Positions 23,948 to 34,329 are shown, counted from the stretch's first letter. The stretch: 64,000 bases of DNA from Saturnia japonica (GCA_033032175.1 CM065307.1:992001-1056000); one strand, 5' to 3'. Notes: generated by a model not told the origin, from the sequence alone. Translations and numbers: made by a program.

Positions 23948-25031
23948 TGTTCCTGTACTCGGACCGACATGGTGGCGTTGTTGTACAAGTACAAGTGATG
24001 TCGGGGATATATTCGGTATAGTGTCGGGTCAGACCGGCTCTCGGATCTTTAGCCGGGCTGGTAACAGGCTTAGTTGACGAGGTATATAACTGCCCATAGA
24101 ACCTTTCGATCTCCCTTAATACCTCTGGCTCGGTGGACGCTACGCTGCCATCACCCATTTTCAGCTTCGTCAACTGGCTCTGCCCAATAGATGCATTCCT
24201 TGCGAACACTTTGGAGCCTTTATTCCGCTCTATCGTCTCTTTAATACTTTTGGTATTGTAAGACCGGACATCGTGCCGCAAGGATTTATGAATAGATCTA
24301 TTGAGCTGCCTATAGGACTTAGCGTCATCGGAAGACTGCAGCGCCATACCACGCCGATCCGCCATGAGTTTTCGGGTTTGATCTGATATCTTTTGAGTCC
24401 TATTGCTACGGTGAGTTTTAAAGAACTTGGACCCAACCGCATGGACAGTTTCTACCAGCCTATTACTAATATCATCTACGGAGATGCAACTATCTAGGCA
24501 ATCGAATTGGTTTTTCAATTCGAGTTGAAAGCTCTCGGGGTTTTGGAGTTGAGCATTAGTGGGTCGGAGCGTAGACTTCATCAGGTTTGACCTTTCTATT
24601 TTTAGATTGATATTCAATGTGCCTCTAACCATTCGGTGATCACTGCCGGTTTTCACTCTGTGGATCACAGTGACATCATTGAATATTTGTCTCTTCGTGG
24701 TCATGATGAAGTCTATCTCATTTTTCGTGGAACCATCTGGGCTCATCCAGGTCCATTTCCTATGAGGTGGCTTTTGGAAGAAATAGTTCATCATAAAGAG
24801 TCCCTCTTTCTCCATAAAATCGGCCAACCTATGGCCCCTAGGGTTCCGTTGCCCATAACCAAATTGCCCCACTCCCAACTCTTCACCATCTCATTTGCCC
24901 AGCTTTGCGTTAAAGTCTCCCATTACAACAGTGAAGTGGGTTTTCGAGGTATGTATGGCCCTACTAATGTCCTCATACAAAACCTCCACTTCATCATCAG
25001 GGTATGCCGAGGTCGTTGCGTAAACCTGTAA
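23913..25031 (-). pseudogene. RTE endonuclease (C-terminal two thirds) and linker, copy 2
   Basis: Starts within the endonuclease, with HFTVVMGDFNAKLGK, and retains the segment that copy 1 lost (GVGQFGYGQRNPRGHRLADF and MEKEGLFMMNYFFQKPPHRK). It then has NEIDFIM, GSDHRMV and the basic linker. A CGA-to-TGA nonsense change just after KLGK (about 24888-24890) splits it into two open pieces. The linker runs to PRAGLTRHYTE and then crosses the reverse-transcriptase deletion, going out of frame and ending at 23913. Confidence 0.88.
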
Positions 25032-25149
25032 AAGTTGAAAAAGATGACATCTGTCATTGACTGACAAGAAGAATAATATTCTGTAATCGGTTACGAGCGA
25101 CAAAATAAATACAGCAATAATTCAAACGCTAAGCTGCATTTTTAATTAA

Positions 25150-25810
25150 TAGGATCGGCCAAACGATCCTATAATTGGTGATAGATTAATAATTTACATA
25201 GATTTTGAGAAAGCATTTGATCGTGTGGACCACCGTATATTGTTAAGTAAACTTTATGCACTGGGAATTCGTGGTAACTTACTTAGATGGATCACTTCTT
25301 ATGTTAATAACCGTATTCAAGCGGTTGTATTAGGGAGCGCTCATAGTGACTTTATTCATATTACATCTGGAGTGCATCAGAAGTCTATATTGGGCCCTCT
25401 GCTTTACAATGCCTACCTATACGATATTGGAGCATGTTTTTCGAAATGTAGGTATATTATGCTTGTGGATGACAAAAAAATATATTGCAAAATAACATCA
25501 TTTACAGATTGCATTGATATTCAAAACGATTTATATAAACTAGAAAGTTACCATAAATATAATTTCGAAAAAAAGTTTGCATACAACTTTCACACGTAAA
25601 TTTACTCCGGTTAGATTTGATTATAAAATTAACGATAACGTTATTAATAAAGTTGACTTTATTAGAGACTTAGGGGTCTGGTTAGATACCTAATTAACTA
25701 TAGCTAACCACATAAATGCAATTATTACCAAAGCCTATAAACAATTAGGGTTTATACAATGAGTATGCGTGCCATTTAATAATTTAGATTGCATTAAGAC
25801 CCTCTATTCT
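25150..25810 (+). pseudogene. jockey-type reverse transcriptase, upstream piece
   Basis: Begins at palm motif A, YIDFEKAFDRVDHRILL, continues LGIRGNLLRWITSYVNNRIQ, then SGVHQKSILGPLLYNAYLYD (motif B, where PQGS is usual) and MLVDDKKIY, where motif C would normally be Y/F-A-D-D (Ala is Val here). A frameshift near 25580 moves the rest into another frame: FTRKFTPVRFDYKIND, then VDFIRDLGVWLDT and a stop, then HINAIITKAYKQLGF. Clearly inactive. Confidence 0.85.
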
Positions 25811-27005
25811 AAAAGTTCGTGGAATGAAACAGTTTTAAATAAAATTAAACAATAAATCTATTTTTCCTTTTCAATATGATCACCCTTAAGCTGAATACAT
25901 TTATTAAATGTATAAATAAATTTTTCTAAACCATCGTAAAAATATTTTTTTATCTTTTGCCTCAAAATTAGCCAAAATTGCTTTCTTTACCCCATTGTCG
26001 TCATAAATTTCATTTCCCTTAAGTCTTTTTTAAATTGGGAAACAAATAAAAATCACTTGGGGCCAGATCTGGACTGTAGGGTGGGTGGACTAGTGATTCG
26101 AAACCATGCGTGTGCAGAGCAGCCATTGCAACTCTGCTCTTGTGAATCGGCGCGTTGTCTTGCAAAAGCAACACACCCTTGGTCAATTTTCCTCGACGTT
26201 TTTCCTTGATGGCCTCATTTAATTTTTATAGTCTCTTCTTCTTCATGTCTAATCAGTATTATCCCCTTATAATCCCAAAACATAAAAGCCATCAACTTTC
26301 CAGCCGACTCCGACACTTTGAATTTCTTAGGCGGTGGTGTCCTCTTTTTAATCCATTGCATAGACTGTTGTTTGGACTTAGGCTCAAAGTGATGAACCTA
26401 TTTTTCATCTCCGATAACAATCCACTCCAAAATCTGTGCAGGTTAGTCTCTTGTGTAGAGACTCCAAAAATTATTTTGACACATCGACGCACTGCTGTTT
26501 CTGAAGCGGCAAGAGCATTCTCGGTACCCATCTAGCACTGACTTTTGTCATACCCAGGTGGTCATGTAGGATTCGCAAAATGGTGGTATCTGATATTTCA
26601 ACGAATGTATAATAGATAACTGTTTTTTCTTCAAACGAGTGTCCTCCAGTACAATTTTGCCACTTTTTGACGATGTCTGAAGTAGTGGCCTCAACAGGCC
26701 TTCCTGAGCAGGGGTCGTTATGAATCTACTCCCGACCATGTTTAAAAAGACCATGCCACTTGTAATAAAAATGGTCTGAGCATTCTTTCCTTGCTAGGTA
26801 AGGAATTTTATCACAGCTCGGTGTTCAATTTTCTCCAAAATTTCAGTTTTCTTCCGGATTGACTTGTTTATCAGGTGAGTGTTCGTAAACGAATGACGCA
26901 ATAGGGCTGAAACTCAATTTATATACTAATGATGAGTCCCCAATTAGTATGATACTAAGCGAGTGCCCTTATTCCCACTCCATCCCCTCCATTCCACGAA
27001 CTTTT
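25811..27005 (-). mobile_element. mariner-type transposon (D34D) inside the jockey LINE
   Basis: Terminal inverted repeats AAAAGTTCGTGGAATG at 25811-25826 and its complement at 26990-27005, 16 bp and perfect. Size about 1.2 kb, normal for a mariner. The flanking TA duplication is not clean. The TIRs differ from those of the three cecropia-like mariners in this window, so this is a separate lineage. Confidence 0.9.
25858..26760 (-). pseudogene. mariner transposase, degenerate
   Basis: Cut-and-paste DDE/D transposase. The minus-strand translation has ARWVPRMLLPLQKQQ, IGDEK followed by a stop (first catalytic Asp in G-D-E-K), WIKKRTPPPKKFK, then LLLQDNAPIHKSRVAMAAL and HPPYSPDLAPSDFYLFP. The second and third Asp are exactly 34 residues apart, the D34D signature of mariners. 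At least two frameshifts and several stops split the frame. The HTH end near 26550-26760 is poorly preserved. Confidence 0.85.
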
Positions 27006-27480
27006 GGACTTCCCATCGTAAGTACGTAAGAAGCGTCCTTGAATATGCTTGCAGTATTTGGTCTCCTCTCTACGCAACTTACATCGATAGAATAGAATTA
27101 ATCAAAAGAAGTTTGTAAAATTTCCATGCTTCTAGAACTTTAAAAACTTCGATAACTATGTGAGGAAGCGAGTACATTTTTTCAACCAGATCAGTTGAAA
27201 CTGAAGTGGCGTCAGTATGACATGGCATTTCTCTACATGCTGTATTATCTGGTGACATAGATTGTCCTGATCTCTTGTCTACTATATCGCTACGTGTGCC
27301 AGGTTATCGAACTGGTCATAACCCTGTTCTAACTACTCCCAGAGAGAAATCGAATTATGCACAAAATACTCTACTTTGCCGTATGCTCCGCACCTACAAT
27401 AACTACTAATCAAAACTTGATATTTTTGTCCTTTCTAAAAGTCAATTGAAAAAATAAATCGTGCAAATTCATCGTAACTT
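27006..27480 (+). pseudogene. jockey-type ORF2 C-terminal piece, after the mariner
   Basis: Translates as RSVLEYACSIWSPLYATYID then RIELIKR, a standard sequence that follows the palm domain in jockey-type ORF2. It continues RTLKTSIT, LSGDIDCPDLLSTISLRVPG and NYAQNTLLCRMLRTYNNY, with several stops. In-order continuation of the upstream piece shows that the mariner landed in a pre-existing LINE copy. Confidence 0.8.
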
Positions 27481-27775
27481 ATTAAACACATGTCATTGAT
27501 AGCTTGCAAACACTCACACAATAACGTCAATCACATGCATACACCAATACACATGACACTACATACACATTTAGTCACCCATTCACCATAATACACATGT
27601 ATAAGCGGGTTATTTTTGTTACTAGTTATTGCTTTTTATTTTTAACTATTTCTGTTATAACTATACCAAATTTTTGAAATCCTGTTTTAGATTAATATGT
27701 ACACTAAGTTAGTTTGTAAGATTAAATGTATAAGATGTAGGATATACTAAAAAATAAATAAATTTTAAGCTTTGT

Positions 27776-28479
27776 TAGTGGCCCAGAATAGTCGTTTTTG
27801 ATAATTGATTTTAATTTGCGCGGAACACTAAATTAAAAAATTATTAAATTAGCCTATGTTACTCCTTATAATATAAGCTATCAGCCACTGAAGATCCCGT
27901 CAAAATCGGTCGAAGATTACTCGGAACAAACAGACAGACAGACAGAGAAAAAAAATGTAAACTGTGTTTTGGCTACAAGAATCGTATTCATACTACTTTC
28001 ATATGCATTTAGTAAAAAGTTGTATTAATTGTGATATAAATCAAATAGAAAATTATAGTGACCTCGTCCTTAAAGTAAATTAATATTTAACATTTCGACT
28101 TGAATCAACGATATTTATGTTCCAAGTGAGAGATTGAGCGTTTCATATTCGAAACAATCAGATTGATTCATTCAAGTTTTATAACAAGCAATTTTTTATC
28201 CACAAACCAAATGAAGAGCAATTTAACTATTCGATTATGCGAAATAAGTGATAAATATGTAAGTAGACAAATAACATACCGTTCATTAACCAACTGTTAA
28301 CTACATATAATTAATTCAGTAAACCGCGATAAGCCTGGTTAAGCAATTAATTACGCGTGAACAGCATATTACAACGATAAAAATTACATATGATTCAGTT
28401 TTTCTTTATAGAAACAAAAATATCGTATGATTACTACTTAGGATAATAAATTATTTAATTAAAAATCGTTTTTAACTAA
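27776..28479. other. unassigned AT-rich DNA with retroposon-like scrap
   Basis: ACAAACAGACAGACAGACAG at about 27929-27949, after GTCAAAATCGGTCGAAGATT, looks like a common retroposon end. Otherwise nothing recognised. Confidence 0.45.
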
Positions 28480-28695
28480 CTTCCAGATGAGCTAAAAATA
28501 TGATTTTGAACAAAAAAGAAACCGGCTTCTATGATTTTGAGGAGTTCTCTAGTGTATCTTCGAAGTCTAAAGTCCAATGCTAATGATATTAAAATGAGTT
28601 ATCCCATTTTGAACAAAAAAATAATAATCATCCAAATCGATTCATAGACAAAGAAGTTATGGGTTAACATTCATAAAAAAAAAATTCGAATTAAC
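28480..28695 (+). repeat. dispersed repeat family Z, copy 1
   Basis: Contains TTCTATGATTTTGAGGAGTT, GTGTATCTTCGAAGTC, AAAGTCCAAT, TTAAAATGAG, AATCATCCAAATCG and an A-run end. The same ordered blocks occur at 33130-33375 and 38700-38910. Non-coding. Confidence 0.7.
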
Positions 28696-28718
28696 TAAAC
28701 AATTCATGTTTTTGAACT

Positions 28719-28959
28719 GCCTCATTAGCCTAGTGGTCGTAAGCGCGACTGCTATGATCGAGGTCCTGGGTTCGATTCCCAGGTAGAGCAAAGTATTATT
28801 GGGGTTTTCTATGAAATTCTTAGTAGCAGCTCGGAGTTTGGGTTAGTGCCTCTATTACATGGGACCTAAAATCATACTCGGCGAACTGTGGGTGTACATT
28901 AGTACACCTCTGCCTAACCCTTCGAGGATACAGGCGTGATGATATTTATGTATGTATGT
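28719..28959 (+). repeat. tRNA-derived SINE, family 1, copy C (best head)
   Basis: The head GCCTCATTAGCCTAGTGGTC includes a good A-box; the B-box GGTTCGATTCC is at 28769-28779. The body has TTCTATGAAATTCTTAG and GCAGCTCGGAGTTTGGG. A stretch present in copies A and D (GGCAATAGGCT-like) is deleted near 28850. The 3' end has CACCTCTGCCTAACCCTTCG, GGATACAGGCGTGATG and TATGTATG repeats. Pol III promoter boxes are intact, but there is no terminator-like T-run in the body. Confidence 0.9.
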
Positions 28960-29364
28960 TTAAAAATATTTGAAACTATAAACATAGCTTGTGCCCGGTT
29001 ACTGAGGTATTTTTATCTTTAAGTTAATCTGTTCAATAACACTATTGGTTCAATAACTCATCAAATTGCGTTTCATATGAAAACCTCAGTTAGACTTGGT
29101 TCAACTTAACTAACCAAAATGGAGCATTTACATAGTTGTTACAATAGTTGTTTACCGTGTGATCTAACAAAAACAGACAGTAGACACCCGATATATCCGA
29201 CAGACAGACCAACAAAAATTAACGAAATTTTTATTTCTGTTAAATTGAAATAAGGTTTCAGGTAGATTTCTTTGGTACGCAAATTAATTTTAATATATTT
29301 TTCTTCTAAGTATTATATGTAGGCAATTAATTTATATTTAAACTACGTACCGATTTATTTTGTT
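28960..29364. other. unassigned DNA
   Basis: CCGACAGACAGACCAAC near 29200 is retroposon-like; nothing else recognised. Confidence 0.45.
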
Positions 29365-30185
29365 TGGATGGAAGGCTATGATGACTTGAAACATATTGTA
29401 GATGCCATAGAAAGACACGAGACATCGATAATTCTCCTGGATTCTTGTCTTACGTAGCAACAATGGTGGCTACACGGAACACTAGATGAAGAGCAAGAGT
29501 CCATGATCAAGAAAGAAATATCTTTGTGGCACCAAGTTTTCTCTAGACACTTTGATGTTACTCACACACTTTCAACGTGTAATTTAGCCTTTCGTGGTCA
29601 CAGAGAAAACGCAGATAGCAATGATCCAAGTTTACGAGGCAACTTTTTGAGTATTGTTGAGTTATTAGCAAAATACGATCCGATTTTACAAAAATTATTA
29701 TGCAAAACAGAGGGCTAGATAAAATACTTAAGTCCAAAATTGCAAAATGAGCTCATTTTGGTTTTGCTTTTAAAAATAGAAAATGCACCCATAAATGAAA
29801 TAAAAGCCACAACATTTTACTCCACCATATTCGATACCTCTCAAGACATTTCAAAAACAGATCAAATGTGTGAACTTTACCTTTATTGTATGATCGAGAA
29901 AGACAAAAATGGAATCCCAAAGGCGCTCGTCACTAAAGAGTCATTTTTCTATCATTGTCATCAATGTCTAACCGAATTATTAAATTTATAAATGACAAAA
30001 ATATACCTCTAAGTGTCATACTTACCCTGACATGATGGTGCTAACACAATGAAGTTATTTATGATGGAGTTGAAAAACTCATAAATAATCGATATCCTAT
30101 TATGGTATATGTTCACTGTGCTGCTCATAACTGAAATCTACTACTTAATGATGCAGTAAGAAAGGTTATTTATTGCCTTAGAGTC
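29365..30185 (+). pseudogene. hAT-type transposase fragment (DUF4371-like)
   Basis: The frame starting at 29368 reads MEGYDDLKHIVDAIERHETS, a TAG, then WLHGTLDEEQESMIKKEIS, STCNLAFRGHREN, GNFLSIVELLAKYDP, another TAG, then NEIKATTFYSTIFDTSQDIS and KTDQMCELY. A frameshift near 29955 moves the rest to another frame: INFINDKNIPLS-like text, DGVEKLINNRYP, YVHCAAHN and LLNDAVRKV. The F-R-G-H, D-x-T-x-D-I-S and H-C-A-A-H-x-L motifs are those of the N-terminal and central parts of hAT-family (TTF/ZMYM-like, DUF4371) transposases. The C-terminal dimerisation region is absent. The cecropia-like mariner begins just 60 bp downstream. Confidence 0.85.
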
Positions 30186-30324
30186 TGTCATTGTCTTAGG
30201 TAATGTCTTGTGACAAGACTAATAATGAAAAACAGAAAATCTATATATTAGGTCTTTACCTATGAAATTGCCGTTTTATATGAAAAAATTTTAATGAATT
30301 TTTTTCATATATTTTTTATTTGTA

Positions 30325-30634
30325 TTAATCGAAGTAATCACCCATGCAATCAATGCATCTTTGCCAGCGCAGTGGCAGTTTATTGATGTCCTTCTTAAAG
30401 AAATCAGCTGGACGGGAGGCAACAAATTCTTCAAAGGCATTTTGTACTGCCTCTCGGGTATTGAATTTTTTTCCCGCTAAAGAGTTATCTAAATTCTGGA
30501 AAAAGTAGTAGTCTGTAGGCGCAAGGTCTGGTGAGTAGGGCGGATGACGGAGAACTTCCAACCTCAGTTCTTGTAACTTGGAGACCGTCAGCTGTGGAGT
30601 ATGAGGTCACGCGTTGTCGTGCAGGATGTTATAT
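30325..30634 (-). pseudogene. mariner transposase, C-terminal part (copy 1)
   Basis: Resumes exactly where the other half stops: LHDNA, a nonsense codon in place of the usual Arg, PHTPQL, then RHPPYSPDLAPTDYYFF and NLDNSLAGKKF to a natural end at 30325. The two Asp (H-D-N-A and A-P-T-D-Y) are 34 residues apart. Apart from the nonsense codon this half is well preserved. Confidence 0.88.
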
Positions 30635-31844
30635 TATTTATCTGGAAGATAATCTTATTTATCTTATTTAATATCTACTTTATATTATTCATCATAAGTT
30701 CATTTGATTTACCTTATTATTGTTTTGGTGTACCTATTCTTTTATTTCCAGGATACCAATTAATGATAGGTTTATGTATTGATGCGTTTAGATAATTTAT
30801 AACTTGATAATTTTGGTTTAATAACAGCTTTGTTAATATTTTAGGTTCGTATTGTTTACATTGCAATATTATGACAATCTCTGTCATTGATAATTCTTTG
30901 ATAGTAATAGAGCATGCGCAGTTAGGAGTTTCTCAGGTATAGACAAATATTTTATCCAGGTTCTAGTTTAGCAAAATAAATCTATGATTAGATTTATTTT
31001 GAATTTTTAAAATAAGAAAAGTCTAGTAAGATGAAATTTTGAATTCAAACGGAAATAGAAAATTAGAACAGAGAGTATGACAGATTTTTCAGGATCGATC
31101 TGATCATGGCATTATTGTACGGCAGACCTTTGAATCGAGTAACGTTTATATAATAATTATCAAGAGTTTTGATAAAAGTAACGTTTATATAATAATTATC
31201 AAGTGTTTTAATAAAACCAAAGAATTGTACGGCAGACCTTTGAATCGTAGTAACGTTTATATAATAATTATCAAGAGTTTTGATAAAACCAAGGAATTGT
31301 ATTGCAGACCTTTGAATAGTTGATACGTTAATAATTTAAATATCTACAGTTTGATAAAATAACTATTTTTGTGGGTGAAGTACCCTATTGAAGAAGACAA
31401 TAATATTCCAGGAACTTATACCTGGATTAATATATAAATTACTGATATATATATTTTTGTTTCGCCATATCGAGAGCTGAACGGATTCCGACGTTCCACT
31501 TGATGCAGCGACGTCTTCACTTGGACTGAGCTTGTTCATACGGCTCACACCACGTTGTCCGCTGAGGGCGAGCCTCGTGATTCAACATTGTTTGGCCTAC
31601 CTACTCAACACGGAGAGATCCTAGGCAAGGATCTCTACGCTGAGCTGTCGGAGCAAGAAGAACGTCTCGGTTATGGACATTAAAATTGTGTACTAATAAT
31701 TTGTAAAACCCATATTATCTGAAAATTGTAAGGTATGCTGGAAAACTATACATAACTATCCTAAATTATAAAACTTTCATTCATTTTACCTACGTTTAGT
31801 TTATGCTCTATCTCTCTTCTTACCTAAATCAAATTTTAATCATA
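30635..31844. mobile_element. unidentified 1.2 kb insertion within mariner copy 1
   Basis: Inferred because it splits a transposase between SPLLL and HDNA. AT-rich, with a tandem array at 31114-31358 and a GC-richer block at about 31465-31675. That block has opposed short frames; the plus-strand frame ends DLYAELSEQEERLGYGH. I recognise no transposase, reverse transcriptase, LTR or terminal repeats, and no target duplication is obvious at the junctions. It may be a non-autonomous or heavily decayed element. Confidence 0.6.
31114..31358. repeat. nested tandem repeat array
   Basis: A core of about 45 bp (GTAACGTTTATATAATAATT then ATCAAG-GTTTT-ATAAAA) occurs at about 31138, 31178 and 31250, with a weaker fourth near 31323. 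The longer block ATTGTACGGCAGACCTTTGA recurs at 31114 and 31224 and, with changes, at about 31297. This gives a higher-order period of roughly 75-110 bp. Confidence 0.85.
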
Positions 31845-32570
31845 ATAAGGAGCAGCGGAGACGAGCGACTGACCAATGCTGGTTGGAGAAGTGCCAGCTT
31901 CTCCATCATTGTATTCAGTTCTTCACAGTACACATCTGCAGTAATGCTCACCCCGTTTGGTAAGAAGCTGTGATGAATCACACCGGTGCTAGACCACCAA
32001 ACAGTGACCATCACTTTTATAGGAGTAAGTTTTCGTTTAGGGCATTGTTTAGGTGCTGAACCAGGATCTAACCAACTTGCTGAGTGCTTGCGGTTCTCAA
32101 ACAGAATCCATTTTTCATCGCAGGTAACGATGCGGTTCTAAATTCATTCATTTGTGTGTCTGTTGAGCGGTGCAAGGCACGTCTCGACGCGTACTTCGCG
32201 CTGACGATCATTGAGTTCGTGGGGCACCCATTTGTAAGCTTTTTTACCTTGCCAATTTGACGCAAATGGACCAATATTGTTTTGACGCTAACGTCGAAAG
32301 CTGCTGCTAATTCAGCCGTAGATTGTGTATCATCAGCTTCCACAATCGCCTTTAATTCGTCATTGTCGACCAAAGTCTTCGGACGACCGTGAGGTTCATT
32401 TTTTAGGTCGAAATTCCCAGATCGGAAGCGAGCAAACCAATAACAGATAGTGCGTTGGTTTGTAGTGTTAGCTCCGTAAACGTCGTTGATGTTGCGTGCC
32501 GCTTGTGCCGCGTTGCTGCCACGACGGTACTCATATTCCATAATTACTCGAATTTTTAACGTATCCATGA
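31845..32570 (-). pseudogene. mariner transposase, N-terminal and central part (copy 1)
   Basis: The frame opens at about 32568 with MDTLKIRVIMEYEYRRGSNA and AQAARNINDVYG, the first helix-turn-helix. Next come FARFRSGNFDLKNEPHGRPK and TAELAAAFDVSVKTILVHLR, the second helix-turn-helix, then QIGKVKKL. A frameshift near 32140-32150 precedes the first catalytic-Asp region. A final open piece (31850-32014) has VWWSSTGVIHHSFLPNG and ITADVYCEEL and breaks off at SPLLL, just before the second catalytic Asp, where the insertion begins. Confidence 0.88.
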
Positions 32571-32758
32571 TGACAAAAAAGATTGAAATGCGATGAAAAT
32601 GTACCACTAATCAATAAACAAATGACTACCTTTGGAAAAAGAATTCCATGTTTTTAAAATAAAATTAATTTGAAATTCGAATTCTAAGCCAAACAAAAAT
32701 TATTTTGATTTGTAATGGCCAGTACTGCAGAACGGCAATTTCATAGGTAAAGACCTAT

Positions 32759-33119
32759 TATTAATACGTGAAGCAAAAGTTTTCTACCCCTATTTAAGCG
32801 TATTGCGTGCACCGAAGACTGTGAGATTTGGCATGGTTAAAGTTTATATGGAGAAGGAGTACGGAATGCTGAAATTTATCTATAATATCTGTTATTAATA
32901 TAATAAATAAAATAAATTAATACCGCGAATCCTAAATTGACCAGTGCCATTGAACTTAGACCCCCCAAAATATTGACATTGTCACTCATTGACAAGTGAC
33001 AGCAAGTGATTTAGATAATACTCATTGTTTATGTTCATAAATACTGCAAATGTGAAACAGAAAATAGTCTCTGATCAAAAAGTCGCATGTCGAATATCGA
33101 CCTTAGGGCGACCGCTAGT
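32759..33119 (+). repeat. dispersed repeat family X, copy 4
   Basis: Starts ATTAATACGTGAAGCAAAAG directly at the end of mariner copy 1 and ends GGGCGACCGCTAGT. Internal blocks match the other copies, including GGCATGGTTAAAGTTTATAT and ATTGACATTGTCACTCATTG. Confidence 0.85.
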
Positions 33120-33129
33120 AATTATTGAA

Positions 33130-33375
33130 ACAAAACAATTTTTAGGATAACCAACTTCACTGATTTCGAGAAGTTTTCTGGTGTATCTTCGAAGTCGAAG
33201 GTCCAATACAAATGAAATTAAAATGAGACCATCCTTGAGGTATATATCCTTTCCACCAAGAAAAGAATCATCTAAATCGGTTTATAACCAAAAAAGTTAT
33301 GTTTGTATATCCATAAAAAAATATAAACATTGAAGTTCTTCCTCCTTCTTTTTCGATGTCGGTTAATAAGCGGAA
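33130..33375 (+). repeat. dispersed repeat family Z, copy 2
   Basis: Contains CAACTTCACTGATTTCGAG, GGTGTATCTTCGAAGTCGAA, GGTCCAATACAAATG, AAAATGAGACCATCC, AATCATCTAAATCGG, GAAGTTCTTCCTCCTTC and TCGATGTCGGTTAA. It is the most complete Z copy and adjoins the X copy. Confidence 0.7.
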
Positions 33376-33714
33376 AGTTATTACTGATTAAAATAAAATT
33401 TGGGACATAGCTAGTTTATGTTATGCGTTCAGTTATCTATAACATTAAAGAATATTTATTTTTCATTAAATTAATTACATGATATGTAATAGATTGCTCT
33501 ACGGTCGTAAGGTGTCGCTTTAACAACTGTCTACAGGAAATTGGTCAGTAATTACTGCTTCAAAGTGCAATTAGCAATGTGCTACGTCCTGTGACGTCAT
33601 TTAATAAATGTTTACAGTAAATTCTACAGGAATTTTCGTGTACTTTGATATTTTTAAACGATTTCATAACAGGAGTCTCTCAATTTAGTTTGTGTATATT
33701 TTTGAACTGAAAAC

Positions 33715-34015
33715 TACTTTAATCGCGCCACCGATGACCTCGACATGATCGTGACGTATTGCGCTTGCGTCAAACTAGCGACGTGTAGTAAAGCAGTTTG
33801 TGTATACGTATACGCATTTATACTCTAATACATTGTATATACTCGACTGTATCATATACGTGTTTTACTTTTTGGATGGGTAAATCTTGTGATTTCACCG
33901 ACATGCTCTGCAATAGTTCAGACTATAATTATAATTGATTAAAAAATCGAAATTGAGTTTTCACTTCTGTCGGCAGTCCTTAAGACTGCCTCTGTTATTT
34001 TTAAAAGGCGCTGAT
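33715..34015 (+). repeat. dispersed repeat family Y, copy 1
   Basis: Contains CACCGATGACCTCGACATGA, TCGTGACGTATTGCGCTTGC, CTAGCGACGTGTAGT, GTGTATACGTATACGC, ACCGACATGCTCTGCAAT, TTCAGACTATAATT and TTTTCACTTCTGTCGGCAGT. Matched in order at 41245-41545 and 45980-46262, and reversed at 42120-43640. No coding frame. Confidence 0.8.
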
Positions 34016-34329
34016 TTTAATGATTATTTTTGAAGTGAAATTTTTTAGGCTCATCTCCTATACCGGTCATCACTGGCTTGATAATTAAACAAGAATTGAG
34101 AGAGATATAACCTAGAGAGAAGGAGAAAGGCAGCAATGTATTGTATATCTAATACACACTATAAGCTCTCTGGGTCTCCCCTTTTAAAAAGTTTAACTTC
34201 TGTCACGTGTACGGTACTGCTACAATTTATTGGTTTTCTCCTTAAGAATGCAATGTACCTTGTTCAACTTTCACGTTAAAATCATGGATGTATGTACATA
34301 CGTTATTTTGCTTTTAGATAAATTATAAA

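Larger units (their letters stand above)
23012..25031 (-). mobile_element. RTE-type non-LTR retrotransposon, copy 2, 5' truncated
   Basis: Very similar to copy 1 and in the same orientation, ending in the same ATG-repeat tail (CAT repeats on the plus strand at about 23012-23026). The 5' end is cut inside the endonuclease: similarity to copy 1 stops at about 25031, after GTTGCGTAAACCTGTA. AAGTTGA occurs both before the tail (22995-23001) and just after the 5' break (25033-25039), a possible target duplication. Relative to copy 1 about 524 bp of reverse transcriptase are missing at about 23990. The two junction ends in copy 1 share GTAC, so the loss may have occurred between short direct repeats. 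Confidence 0.9.
25140..27775 (+). mobile_element. jockey-type LINE, 5' truncated, split by a mariner
   Basis: Reverse-transcriptase coding text runs to about 25810, stops at the mariner terminus, and resumes at 27006 with the next part of the same protein. It ends in an AT-rich 3' UTR with AAAAAATAAATAAA at about 27750-27765. The 5' end lies inside the reverse transcriptase. TAAGCT occurs near both ends (about 25130 and 27767) and might be a target duplication, but this is weak. Confidence 0.8.
30246..32760 (-). mobile_element. cecropia-like mariner, copy 1, carrying a 1.2 kb insertion
   Basis: Perfect 27-bp terminal inverted repeats at 30249-30275 and 32731-32757, starting TAGGTCTTTACCTATG and continuing AAATTGCCGTT. 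TA lies outside both ends if the terminal base is counted (30246-30247, 32759-32760). Between the ends are two halves of one transposase, separated by 30635-31844, which does not belong. Removing it leaves about 1.3 kb, the expected length. Confidence 0.88.

Noticed and set aside
28719..28800. tRNA-like sequence with A and B boxes, considered as a tRNA gene
   Set aside because: The acceptor stem does not pair and the same sequence recurs with a shared non-tRNA body in four places, so it is a SINE head.
31114..31358. Direct repeats considered as a CRISPR-like array
   Set aside because: Repeats are long, AT-rich, adjacent and of uneven spacing without unique spacers, and the DNA is eukaryotic.
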